From an uncultured Butyrivibrio sp. (GTDB lineage: Bacteria > Bacillota > Clostridia > Lachnospirales > Lachnospiraceae): a stretch of DNA of 9,648 nt. A model generated the notes under the pieces. It saw nothing but the letters and a program-made list of their open reading frames with translations. It did not search any database and was not told the DNA's origin. The position numbers and the translations under genes are program-made. Below, in pieces: positions 1 through 6,386 of this stretch (within the stretch, counting starts at the first letter, position 1; every line of letters starts with the position of its first letter). The stretch covers positions 50,331-59,978 of the forward strand of contig CAJTON010000011.1 in the NCBI GenBank assembly GCA_910577605.1, written 5' to 3'.

Positions 1-807
1 GAGTCTAAGATCGGAATTTCCGTACGTGATGAGGACAATTCCCTTTTATACCGTAATATAAACGGACTGCTTGACGAGGGCAAAACAGGACAAAGCCTGT
101 TAAAGGGAGAGAAGGGCTTATATTATGTTGATGTAAACAAGGTTGGAGGCACTGACTGGTATTTTGTTACATGGATGAGTAAAAAGGAGGTTTTAAGGGA
201 TCTGCGCCGTATAGAGGCTGTAATGCTTATCGTCGCGGCCGCCTCCGTAGCTCTTCTTGTCTTTCTGACTATCAAGTTCGCGAAAGAAATGGGCAGGAAC
301 CGAATCAGGGCAAAGACAGATTCCCTGACGGGTCTTCTGAATAGGGACGGATTCAGGGAGGGAATGTCCGCTTCGCTGAAGAACGGTCCGGACTGCGGGA
401 TTCTTTTGTTTATGGATATTGATAATTTCAAACTGGTGAACGACCAGCTCGGACATCCGGTAGGGGATAAGGTGCTGAGCGGTTTTGCAGGTATTCTCGA
501 GGATTATTTCAACAGAAGCAAGGATATTGTCGCCAGGATCGGCGGCGACGAGTTCGCGGTGTTTGTCGGCAGGGGCGTAAATGGTTCGGAGGCGGAGGAG
601 ATGCTGAGAAAATTTCTTGTTCTTTTTCACAGCGTGTTTGACGAGGGCTATCGAAAACAGCAGCTTTCCGTAAGCATAGGAGGCGTATTCGCGTCGGAGG
701 AATGTACTTACGAGGATCTATACCGCAGCGCGGACAACGCGCTTTATGAGGTTAAGAACAGGGGAAAAGACGGGTTTTACATAACGGATAAGGAATGCAG
801 TAAATAG
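1..807 (+). CDS. Membrane-bound diguanylate cyclase (GGDEF), 5' end missing
   Basis: The frame is open from base 1 with no start in view, so the gene begins upstream; 268 codons are visible. An extracytoplasmic sensor segment comes first (codons 1 to about 60, ending in a GTDWYFVTW stretch typical of the end of a Cache-type domain). One membrane helix follows (about codons 73-93), then a GGDEF domain. That domain opens with DSLTGLLNRDGF, carries the metal-binding DIDNFK, and has an intact GGDEF active-site motif at bases 541-555. An RSKD motif at 514-525, five residues before GGDEF, fits the RxxD inhibitory site. A complete GGDEF domain makes cyclic di-GMP from two GTP, so an active, product-inhibited enzyme is inferred. 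The Cache assignment is weaker because most of the sensor lies outside the window. The DUF1846 gene starts 15 bases after the stop, which suggests co-transcription. Confidence 0.92.
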   Translation, partial: ESKIGISVRDEDNSLLYRNINGLLDEGKTGQSLLKGEKGLYYVDVNKVGGTDWYFVTWMSKKEVLRDLRRIEAVMLIVAAASVALLVFLTIKFAKEMGRNRIRAKTDSLTGLLNRDGFREGMSASLKNGPDCGILLFMDIDNFKLVNDQLGHPVGDKVLSGFAGILEDYFNRSKDIVARIGGDEFAVFVGRGVNGSEAEEMLRKFLVLFHSVFDEGYRKQQLSVSIGGVFASEECTYEDLYRSADNALYEVKNRGKDGFYITDKECSK

Positions 808-822
808 GAAAAGGACGCACAT

Positions 823-2301
823 ATGAAAACAGGATTTGATAACGACAAATATCTCAGAATTCAATCGGGACATATAAAGGAGAGGATAGAGCAGTTCGGA
901 GATAAGCTCTATCTCGAATTCGGAGGAAAACTTTTTGACGATTACCACGCTTCGCGAGTCCTGCCGGGCTTTGAGCCTGACAGCAAATTGCAGATGCTTA
1001 TGCAGCTTGCGGATATGGCTGAGATAGTCATAGTGATAAATGCCGAGGACATAGTCAAGAACAAGGTGCGCGGCGATCTTGGCATTACCTACGACATAGA
1101 CGTGCTGCGGCTTATATATGAATTTGAAAAGAAAGGTCTTTACGTTTCAAGTGTCGTTATCACGCATTTTGCCGGGCAGGGAGCGGCGCTGCAGTTTAAG
1201 GAAAGGCTTGAAAAAAAGAACATCCGCGTATATAGGCACTATACAATTGAGGGCTATCCCTCTAACATTCCTCTGATAATAAGTGAGAACGGATTCGGCA
1301 AAAACGAATATATAGAAACAACAAGACCGCTTGTGGTGGTGACGGCTCCGGGACCGGGCAGCGGCAAGATGGCTACCTGCCTTTCGCAGCTTTACCACGA
1401 GAATATCCGCGGGGTCAAGGCGGGCTACGCCAAGTACGAAACCTTCCCCATATGGAATATTCCGTTAAAGCATCCGGTTAATCTTGCTTATGAGGCGGCG
1501 ACAGCCGATTTGAACGATGTCAACATGATAGATCCGTTTCATCTGGAGGCATACGGCGAAACGACGGTCAATTATAACCGTGATATTGAGATATATCCGG
1601 TTTTGAACGCTATTTTTGAGGCAATATACGGAGAGAATAATTACTATAAGTCTCCGACCGACATGGGCGTGAATATGGCGGGAAACTGCATTATCGACGA
1701 CGCTGTATGCTGTGAGGCGTCCGATATGGAAATAATACGCAGATATTATACTGCACTTGTCAAGGCAGCCAAAGAGGAAATATCGGACAGCGAGGTATAT
1801 AAGATCGAGCTTCTTATGAAGCAGGCGAAAATAACGACGGACGACAGGAGAGTGACGGTTGCGGTAAAGCAGCGCGCCGAGGAACAGGGCGTTCCCTGCG
1901 CGGCTATAGAGCTTGCGGACGGAACGATAATTACCTCCAAGACCTCAAGCTTTCTCGGAGCGTCGGCGGCGCTGCTTCTGAACGCGCTGAAGTATTTAGC
2001 CGGAATAGAGCAGGAGGTAAAGCTTATAAAGCCTGAGGCGATCGAACCGATTCAGGACTTGAAGGTGCGTTTCTTAGGCGGAAAGAACCCAAGACTGCAC
2101 ACGGACGAGGTTCTTATCGCGCTTGCGCTCGCGTCGGTTTCCGACGGGAAAGCAAAGCTCGCGATGGAGCAGATACCAAAGCTTTACGGCTGTCAAGTCC
2201 ACACCTCCGTGATGCTTTCGGAGATAGACAAGAATACCTTTAAGCGGCTTGGAACCGATGTGACGAGCGAGCCGGTGAGGGGCGGACTCAGGCTGTATTG
2301 A
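823..2301 (+). CDS. DUF1846 / UPF0371 family protein
   Basis: This 492-residue protein matches the DUF1846 (UPF0371) family by its N-terminal pattern (KYLRIQSGHI, EFGGKLFDDYHASRVLPGF) and by its length, usually close to 490-500 residues. A glycine-rich element APGPGSGKM lies at residues 175-183. It resembles a nucleotide-binding P-loop but has Met where Ser or Thr would follow the Lys, so ATPase activity should not be assumed. The family is widespread in Firmicutes and Actinobacteria, has solved structures, and to my knowledge no established reaction. No signal peptide or membrane segment is seen, so it is cytoplasmic. The ATG is preceded by AAGGA (811-815) with a 7-base spacer. The gene follows the diguanylate cyclase closely and is clearly more GC-rich than the DNA after it: bases 2101-2160 hold 36 G/C of 60. 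No terminator is seen after the stop. Confidence 0.93.
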   Translation: MKTGFDNDKYLRIQSGHIKERIEQFGDKLYLEFGGKLFDDYHASRVLPGFEPDSKLQMLMQLADMAEIVIVINAEDIVKNKVRGDLGITYDIDVLRLIYEFEKKGLYVSSVVITHFAGQGAALQFKERLEKKNIRVYRHYTIEGYPSNIPLIISENGFGKNEYIETTRPLVVVTAPGPGSGKMATCLSQLYHENIRGVKAGYAKYETFPIWNIPLKHPVNLAYEAATADLNDVNMIDPFHLEAYGETTVNYNRDIEIYPVLNAIFEAIYGENNYYKSPTDMGVNMAGNCIIDDAVCCEASDMEIIRRYYTALVKAAKEEISDSEVYKIELLMKQAKITTDDRRVTVAVKQRAEEQGVPCAAIELADGTIITSKTSSFLGASAALLLNALKYLAGIEQEVKLIKPEAIEPIQDLKVRFLGGKNPRLHTDEVLIALALASVSDGKAKLAMEQIPKLYGCQVHTSVMLSEIDKNTFKRLGTDVTSEPVRGGLRLY

Positions 2302-2302
2302 C

Positions 2303-2337
2303 GGAGGATTATAATTATGATAAAAAGAAATTATTAA
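2303..2337 (+). other. Orphan ribosome binding site with six-codon ORF
   Basis: Directly after the DUF1846 stop there is a strong Shine-Dalgarno sequence (CGGAGG, 2302-2307) followed at normal distance by ATG (2317) and a mini-ORF reading MIKRNY then TAA (2335-2337). It may be the 5' remnant of a former downstream gene of the DUF1846 operon, cut off where the AT-rich block begins. A real tiny leader peptide or chance are alternatives. The rest of the 242-base gap to 2544 holds only the promoter listed next. Confidence 0.35.
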
Positions 2338-2384
2338 ACTTAGCATTATACGGTATAAGCGAATAATGCCATCAATTGACACAT

Positions 2385-2413
2385 TTGACTGTATTTTAAA
2401 AAGCTGATAATAT
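2385..2413 (+). promoter_or_regulatory. Sigma-A-like promoter before the secreted protein gene
   Basis: TTGACT (2385-2390) is followed by a 17-base spacer and TAATAT (2408-2413). A TG dinucleotide one base before the -10 box (2405-2406) makes an extended -10 element. Transcription would begin near 2420, giving a 5' leader of about 120 bases before the ATG at 2544. The prediction is by eye; AT-rich DNA raises the chance of false matches. Confidence 0.5.
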
Positions 2414-2543
2414 CTCACAAAGCATATTCTGATTTAGATTAACGAGAGGTTTCAATATAAAATACATAAATGATGCATGTGGATGATTATAAAAATATAA
2501 TTTGTGATAACTGAATTTTAACCTTGGAATAGGGGGATAAATC

Positions 2544-3794
2544 ATGAAAAGAAAGATATTAGGTTTTACTATTATTTTATCATGGATTTTAGGCAGAAGT
2601 GTTAAATCATACATCGTAGGTGATGCGGATTTACAAGAACTTTCAATGCCAGATATTATATATAATGATGAAGCAGATTGGTATTCAAGTGGGAAAGTAG
2701 AATTTGCAATTAATATATTTGACGATGAATGGAAAGATTTGCATACGCAGGAAGAAATGATAGCAGCATGTCAGATTCCGGACAAGTTATTAAGGAAGCT
2801 TACTACACATGACCTTCTTAAGCTTACGGAAGCTTATCCACTGTTAGGGAATATATATACGGGCAATACCATAGAAGAAGGTTTTCAATATGTTATAGAT
2901 TCTTTTAATGGACTTCAGGAACTTTTGAAGAGAGAAGACTGTCTGAAAGTAGTATGTGAAGAGTATGATAATCTTATTATTCCAGAGAAACAAGTAATAG
3001 ATTATAGCGGTTATCAAACAGAAGAAGACCTAGTAGCATATATCAATGAAATATTAGAGGACGATTATATGCTGAAAATTGCACTTCAAGATTCCGAACC
3101 TATTATTGTGTGTGACTTACTTGAGATGATAATGTTGAATAAAACTACAGATGATAATGTAGGGATATTGCTGGAAAATGTGGTAGACAAAGCGTCGGAA
3201 AAGGAAAAAGCTGAATGTTTTGGATTCGAGAATAAAAGTTTATATATTTCAGAGCTTGAAGAAAATATGTTATCGCAAGTTTCTGCATATGTTGTTATGG
3301 AGAACTATGTGGATACCCCAGCGAAATTATATTGGAAGGGAAAGGCAATAGATGTAGTGGTTATGAATAATCCTAGGGAAAATACACCGGGAGAAGTGGA
3401 ACAAATTCTCAAAGAGTATGTATCACAGGGAGCAAAATTGGTTAGTCTTGGCTCAAATAAATATAATTGTCATTCATATGCGTGGCTTAGACTTGCATTT
3501 CCAAATACATATGATGACTATTGCTTGAATATTGTACCTAATATTTTTATGGACAAATGTAAAAAATTTAATGAACCACATAAACAAAGTATAGCATATA
3601 AAGCTCAGCATTCTGCTGTTATAGTTGATGAAACAAATAAAAGGATTGAACACGATAAACCTATTTTGGATCCAATTGTGAAAGCAAAATGGGGGAATGG
3701 ACCGGTTGTTAAGGCTCCAATGAGTGTTGGACCAATGGGAATGGAGCTTGGGGAGGTTTATGGCTACTACTATTACGGTACATTTCCAAAATAA
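2544..3794 (+). CDS. Secreted protein with Cys-His hydrolase-like C terminus, function unknown
   Basis: The 416-residue product starts with a short basic and hydrophobic leader (MKRKILGFTIILSWILG) fitting a signal peptide or N-terminal anchor; no lipobox Cys is present. The ATG is set by AGGGGG (2531-2536). A helical segment at about residues 77-143 reads IPDKLLRKLTTHDLL and later FNGLQELLKRED, a pattern I associate with uncharacterised Firmicute exported proteins. The C terminus carries NCHSYAW (Cys309, His310), QHSAVIVD (His356) and KWGNGP (Trp383-Pro387). A Cys followed by a His-Ser element and a later KWG block suggests a papain-like or amidase-type fold with Cys309 and His356 as catalytic candidates and Asp376 as a possible third residue. 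This is inference; no reaction is known. The gene is markedly AT-rich (bases 2641-2700 hold 19 G/C of 60), unlike its flanks, suggesting transfer. The lipoprotein gene follows after 18 bases, so an operon is likely. Confidence 0.85.
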   Translation: MKRKILGFTIILSWILGRSVKSYIVGDADLQELSMPDIIYNDEADWYSSGKVEFAINIFDDEWKDLHTQEEMIAACQIPDKLLRKLTTHDLLKLTEAYPLLGNIYTGNTIEEGFQYVIDSFNGLQELLKREDCLKVVCEEYDNLIIPEKQVIDYSGYQTEEDLVAYINEILEDDYMLKIALQDSEPIIVCDLLEMIMLNKTTDDNVGILLENVVDKASEKEKAECFGFENKSLYISELEENMLSQVSAYVVMENYVDTPAKLYWKGKAIDVVVMNNPRENTPGEVEQILKEYVSQGAKLVSLGSNKYNCHSYAWLRLAFPNTYDDYCLNIVPNIFMDKCKKFNEPHKQSIAYKAQHSAVIVDETNKRIEHDKPILDPIVKAKWGNGPVVKAPMSVGPMGMELGEVYGYYYYGTFPK

Positions 3795-3812
3795 TTGTGG
3801 AGGGAATTAACT

Positions 3813-4850
3813 ATGAAAAAAAGACTTCTGTTTGTGTGCATCGTTATTGCGCTTGCATCGTTCTTTTCAATATTTGGCTGTACGGTGAAAAAATCCTCTA
3901 ATTCTGAGGGCGGAAGCGAAACAGTTTCACAGTCCGGTTCAGAATGTGATGAAACTCAGGAAAACGGCACGCAGGAGAAGGTGAACCATAAAAGCCTTAT
4001 TGAAAAGTATGTCGGGAAAGCCGGAACTGAGTATAAAGCGCATACTTATATGCTGAAAAAATCGGCGTCAAGCAGATATTCTGCCGAAGAATGGATCGAT
4101 TCAGACGGAGGGTTGAGGCTTCCGTTTGTGCCCGATGATATTAAGCAAACCGTTACGTCGGCAACATTCGGCGAATATAAAGCCCTTGATGAATTGTCGG
4201 GACTGGAGTGCTTTTACGTTCCTGACGAATTGGTGGCAGAAGTCTCAACCGCGGAACTTGCGGACGTGTTTATGTCATATGGATATAATTCCGGCATAAT
4301 ATTGGCGATTGCGCCGCGTCCGGAGCCGGCAGATTTTGAGCGGGAATTTGAATATGATCTGTCTCACTGCAATGCTCTGGAGGAATCGTTGAGGAGAAAT
4401 GATTTTGCCGCGGAGTATCTAAAAATATATATGGCAGAGAGCTTTCCCGAGTATTATGAGGGTATGGAAGAGGAAAATTTTGGTCTATATTCATCGGGAG
4501 CAAATAAAACGTGCACGCTTAATATGCTTGAGGTCTTGCTTGCGCAGCCCGAGGCGTGCGAACAGCTTACAGACGGGCAGCGTCTTATGCTTGTAAAGCG
4601 TGTGATAGAAAAGGAAAGACTGGGAGAGCAGGGAAAATTGTTTTACAGCGATGGCGGATACGGTTACAGGTCGTTCTTTTTTGCCTGCATCACGGGAGAA
4701 CTTTACTTATCCGGAGAAATGGCGTATGTTCCCGATATTAAAGGTGAAATTGAACGGCAGAATGATCCTTGGCTCGTGGCTATAAAAGAAATGGACTTAA
4801 CCGATGAGGAGAGGAAGGTTACAGACAAATATATCGGGGAGAATAAATAA
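3813..4850 (+). CDS. Lipoprotein, function unknown, sharing a domain with the gene before it
   Basis: The ATG at 3813 is chosen because GGAGGG (3799-3804) sits 8 bases upstream and the leader then reads MKKRLLFVCIVIALASFFSIFGC, a type II signal peptide with Cys23 as the lipidation site (lipobox SIFGC). The frame is open back to a TTG at 3795, but that start would swallow the ribosome binding site. After Cys23 comes a low-complexity Ser/Glu/Gly/Gln linker (about residues 24-57), typical of surface lipoproteins. The helical region at about 136-206 (VPDELVAEVSTAELA, then NALEESLRRND) and a later segment near 236-270 (NMLEVLL) line up by eye with residues 78-143 and 191-220 of the preceding protein. 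No catalytic motif is seen. It is expected to be anchored on the outer face of the cytoplasmic membrane. The 18-base gap suggests co-expression with the secreted protein. Confidence 0.85.
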   Translation: MKKRLLFVCIVIALASFFSIFGCTVKKSSNSEGGSETVSQSGSECDETQENGTQEKVNHKSLIEKYVGKAGTEYKAHTYMLKKSASSRYSAEEWIDSDGGLRLPFVPDDIKQTVTSATFGEYKALDELSGLECFYVPDELVAEVSTAELADVFMSYGYNSGIILAIAPRPEPADFEREFEYDLSHCNALEESLRRNDFAAEYLKIYMAESFPEYYEGMEEENFGLYSSGANKTCTLNMLEVLLAQPEACEQLTDGQRLMLVKRVIEKERLGEQGKLFYSDGGYGYRSFFFACITGELYLSGEMAYVPDIKGEIERQNDPWLVAIKEMDLTDEERKVTDKYIGENK

Positions 4851-5170
4851 AAACTTGGCGTATTTGACTCTGAAAAAAGGCGGCAAGTAACATTTGTCCA
4901 GCGATTCGCCATATATGGTAAAGACAGAAACAAAGAGATTTGCTATGCTTTTCTCGAAGGTGACGGAGATGGATCTAATAAGGATCCATTCATAGCGGAG
5001 CTCAAAAAAGAGCATTGGCTTACGCAGGAACTGCTAGGAGAAAAGTTACTTTAAATGAAATACTAAGCGGTAAAAGACTTATGGAAGAAGAATATAAACA
5101 AGCCGCTGAGAAAAGCGTTGCGTAGACTTTTGCAGAAAACAACGCGTATGACGGCAAGGTGAAATATTAA
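4851..5170 (+). pseudogene. Degenerate 3' remnant of a protein gene, frameshifted and interrupted
   Basis: This stretch has no intact gene but reads as protein in pieces. From 4851 to about 5042, in the same frame as the lipoprotein stop, it encodes a plausible globular sequence including FAIYGKDRNKEICYAFLEGD and DPFIAELKKEHWLTQELLGE. That frame stops at 5052. A -1 shift near the AAAA run at 5041-5044 continues as VTLNEILSGKRLMEEEYK up to a TAG at 5123-5125. Reading past that TAG gives TFAENNAYDGKVKY and a TAA at 5168-5170. No ribosome binding site or start codon is seen, so the 5' part is missing. DPFIAELK resembles DPWLVAIK near the lipoprotein C terminus, so a decayed tandem paralogue is possible but weakly supported. 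The alternative is non-coding spacer; the long sensible reading argues against that. Confidence 0.5.
5108..5145 (-). terminator. Possible terminator for the minus-strand operon
   Basis: On the minus strand GCGTTG (5145-5140) pairs with CAACGC (5120-5115), and the second arm is followed by TTTTCTC (5114-5108). An inner TTTT-CTGC-AAAA stem could extend the hairpin at the cost of a bulge. It lies about 20 bases past the stop of the 108-residue gene. The stem is short and the loop large, so this is a weak call. Confidence 0.28.
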
Positions 5171-5493
5171 CAGATCTCTTCAATCATGTATGATATTCCT
5201 TTGCTGAGATTTTCAATAATATTTTCTATTGAACTGTTTTTTTCATCAAAATAAAAGTATGGTTTTTGCAGTGAGTCTTTTCTTTTATCTAAAGCCTCAA
5301 ACCATACAAAACGGTGCGGATGAAATCCTTCCGGTTCAACAACTAATTCAGCAAGATAATTTGCGCTTTCAATGATATATCGCAGATAGCCTTTATGTTC
5401 CGTGAGAAATTCTACGTTTATTTCGCTGCGGTACATTTCCTGAACGGTTCTGATCCACATTTTTATTGCGTCTGTAACTTCATACAGTTTCAT
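5167..5493 (-). CDS. Hypothetical protein, 108 residues
   Basis: I do not recognise a named family with confidence. The product is a small, acidic, soluble protein without signal peptide or membrane segment. Its N-terminal half (MKLYEVTDAIKMWIRTVQEM) looks helical. The middle (GYLRYIIESANYLAELVVEP, then FHPHRFVWFEALD) looks like alternating beta strands, and the end is helical again, which suggests one compact alpha/beta domain. The general look resembles small immunity-type proteins, but that is only an impression. Upstream on its strand, GGAG lies 11 bases and AGGGG 2 bases before the ATG. The stop lies 38 bases downstream of the DUF1836 gene's end on the same strand, so co-transcription is likely. 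Its TAA and the TAA ending the pseudogene overlap within the palindrome TTAA (5167-5170). Confidence 0.75.
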   Translation of the reverse strand: MKLYEVTDAIKMWIRTVQEMYRSEINVEFLTEHKGYLRYIIESANYLAELVVEPEGFHPHRFVWFEALDKRKDSLQKPYFYFDEKNSSIENIIENLSKGISYMIEEIC

Positions 5494-5531
5494 TTCCCCT
5501 GCAGCTCCGGTTTATTTTTTTAATTTGCCGT

Positions 5532-6203
5532 CTATTCGTTTTTTTCGGATTTGGTTTCCTTTTTTCCATCCTTCTTAGGAGGTTCTTTTTTGGCTTCCGG
5601 CTCTTCTGGAGCTATGGAGGCGATAAGGCTTTGGATGATTTGTTTTTTCAGGAAAACATCAAAGCCTAACATACATATCATGGAAAAGGTCTGAAGAAAT
5701 TCGCGGTCGCCTTCGTCCTTTACCTTTTCAAAATGCGTTGAATAGGCCTTTATTTTGGTTGAGGTATCCTGACTTATCGTGCCCAGCTGAGACTTTATTG
5801 TGGCGTAGACTTCGTTATATACATATTCCATGGTCAGCTTGCCGGAGTTGTCCTCAATACTGAAAAATCTGTCGGTGAGAGGGGTAAGCATGTCCTGAAT
5901 CTCGCTTATTGACAGAATATTTTTGAAATAATATATAAAGGTCAGGACGATCATATGGTCTTTTGAATATTTCTTTTTCACCGGAGGGGGAAGAAGATTG
6001 TTCTTGGCATAGTTGTTTATCATCGTCTTGGTCAGAGTTTTTTCGTCGGAATTAAGCTTAAAATCCGAGAGGTGAGCATTCATAAAGGTAGTTACCTGAT
6101 CCATATATAAATCTATATTAGGAAATTCTCCCGGTCTGATATAGTCGATCGTAGCAAGTTTTTTGAGAAGCTGCTCAATAAGCTCGATTTGAGAAGCAGA
6201 CAT
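5532..6203 (-). CDS. DUF1836 domain protein, putative DNA-binding regulator
   Basis: The 223-residue product shows the DUF1836 pattern: PNIDLYMDQVTTFMNAHL, then LTKTMINNYAKNNLLPPPV and KKKYSKDHMIVLTFIYYF. The segment around residues 57-85 resembles the winged helix-turn-helix of MerR-type regulators, so a transcription-factor role is inferred; the family has no firmly assigned function that I know of. The C terminus (about the last 27 residues) is a charged Lys/Glu/Pro tail, likely disordered. The start is fixed by GGAGG (complement of 6212-6216), 8 bases before the ATG. A promoter with ideal spacing lies just upstream on the minus strand. It is divergent from pspA, so it could regulate itself, pspA, or both; nothing in the sequence proves a target. 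Confidence 0.88.
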   Translation of the reverse strand: MSASQIELIEQLLKKLATIDYIRPGEFPNIDLYMDQVTTFMNAHLSDFKLNSDEKTLTKTMINNYAKNNLLPPPVKKKYSKDHMIVLTFIYYFKNILSISEIQDMLTPLTDRFFSIEDNSGKLTMEYVYNEVYATIKSQLGTISQDTSTKIKAYSTHFEKVKDEGDREFLQTFSMICMLGFDVFLKKQIIQSLIASIAPEEPEAKKEPPKKDGKKETKSEKNE

Positions 6204-6242
6204 AATAATGTCCTCCGTTTCTGTCGCGTGATGTATACCGAC

Positions 6243-6273
6243 AAACTCTATTATATAGTATTATAAACTCTAT
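6243..6273. repeat. Direct repeat AAACTCTAT in divergent promoter region
   Basis: AAACTCTAT occurs at 6243-6251 and again at 6265-6273. The copies are offset by 22 bases, about two helical turns. The first overlaps the predicted start site and -10 box of the DUF1836 promoter; the second lies in its spacer and touches the -35 box. That placement would suit a repressor operator. Chance is possible in this AT-rich stretch. Confidence 0.4.
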
Positions 6274-6278
6274 GACAA
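6250..6278 (-). promoter_or_regulatory. Sigma-A-like promoter for the DUF1836 gene
   Basis: On the minus strand TTGTCA (complement of 6273-6278) is followed by exactly 17 bases and a consensus TATAAT (complement of 6250-6255). Transcription would start near 6243, leaving a leader of about 40 bases that contains the GGAGG ribosome binding site. Confidence 0.7.
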
Positions 6279-6294
6279 GAAAAATAAAATATTA

Positions 6295-6323
6295 GTGACA
6301 TTTTTGTAATTATAAGTTATAAT
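6295..6323 (+). promoter_or_regulatory. Sigma-A-like promoter for pspA
   Basis: GTGACA (6295-6300) is followed by exactly 17 bases and a consensus TATAAT (6318-6323). Transcription would start near 6330, giving a leader of about 57 bases before the ATG at 6387. This is a housekeeping-type promoter; no sigma-54 (GG-N10-GC) element, as used for pspA in enterobacteria, was seen. Confidence 0.7.
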
Positions 6324-6386
6324 ATTTCTGTGAAAACCTGATAATTCAATGTGAGGGTTACAATTTTAAATTTGGAGGTAGGTCAA

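Noticed and set aside
1345..1371. P-loop ATPase site in the DUF1846 protein
   Set aside because: APGPGSGKM lacks the Ser/Thr after Lys, and the family is not known to me as an ATPase; kept only as a note.
2343..2369. Inverted repeat GCATTAT / ATAATGC after DUF1846 as a terminator
   Set aside because: A 7-base AT-rich stem with a 13-base loop and no T tract is too weak.
2415..2507. TCACAAA / TTTGTGA inverted pair upstream of the secreted gene
   Set aside because: Seven bases separated by about 80 in AT-rich DNA is within chance expectation.
3795..3812. TTG start at 3795 for the lipoprotein
   Set aside because: It would place GGAGGG inside the coding region and put extra residues before a clean lipoprotein signal peptide; ATG 3813 has ideal spacing.
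5036..5060. Programmed -1 frameshift at the AAAA run inside the remnant gene
   Set aside because: The run is not a proper X-XXY-YYZ slippery heptamer, no start codon exists upstream, and the shifted frame meets another stop at 5123, so decay explains it better.
6351..6386. GTG start at 6351 for PspA
   Set aside because: The family starts with MGI, and GGAGG precedes ATG 6387 at the right distance.
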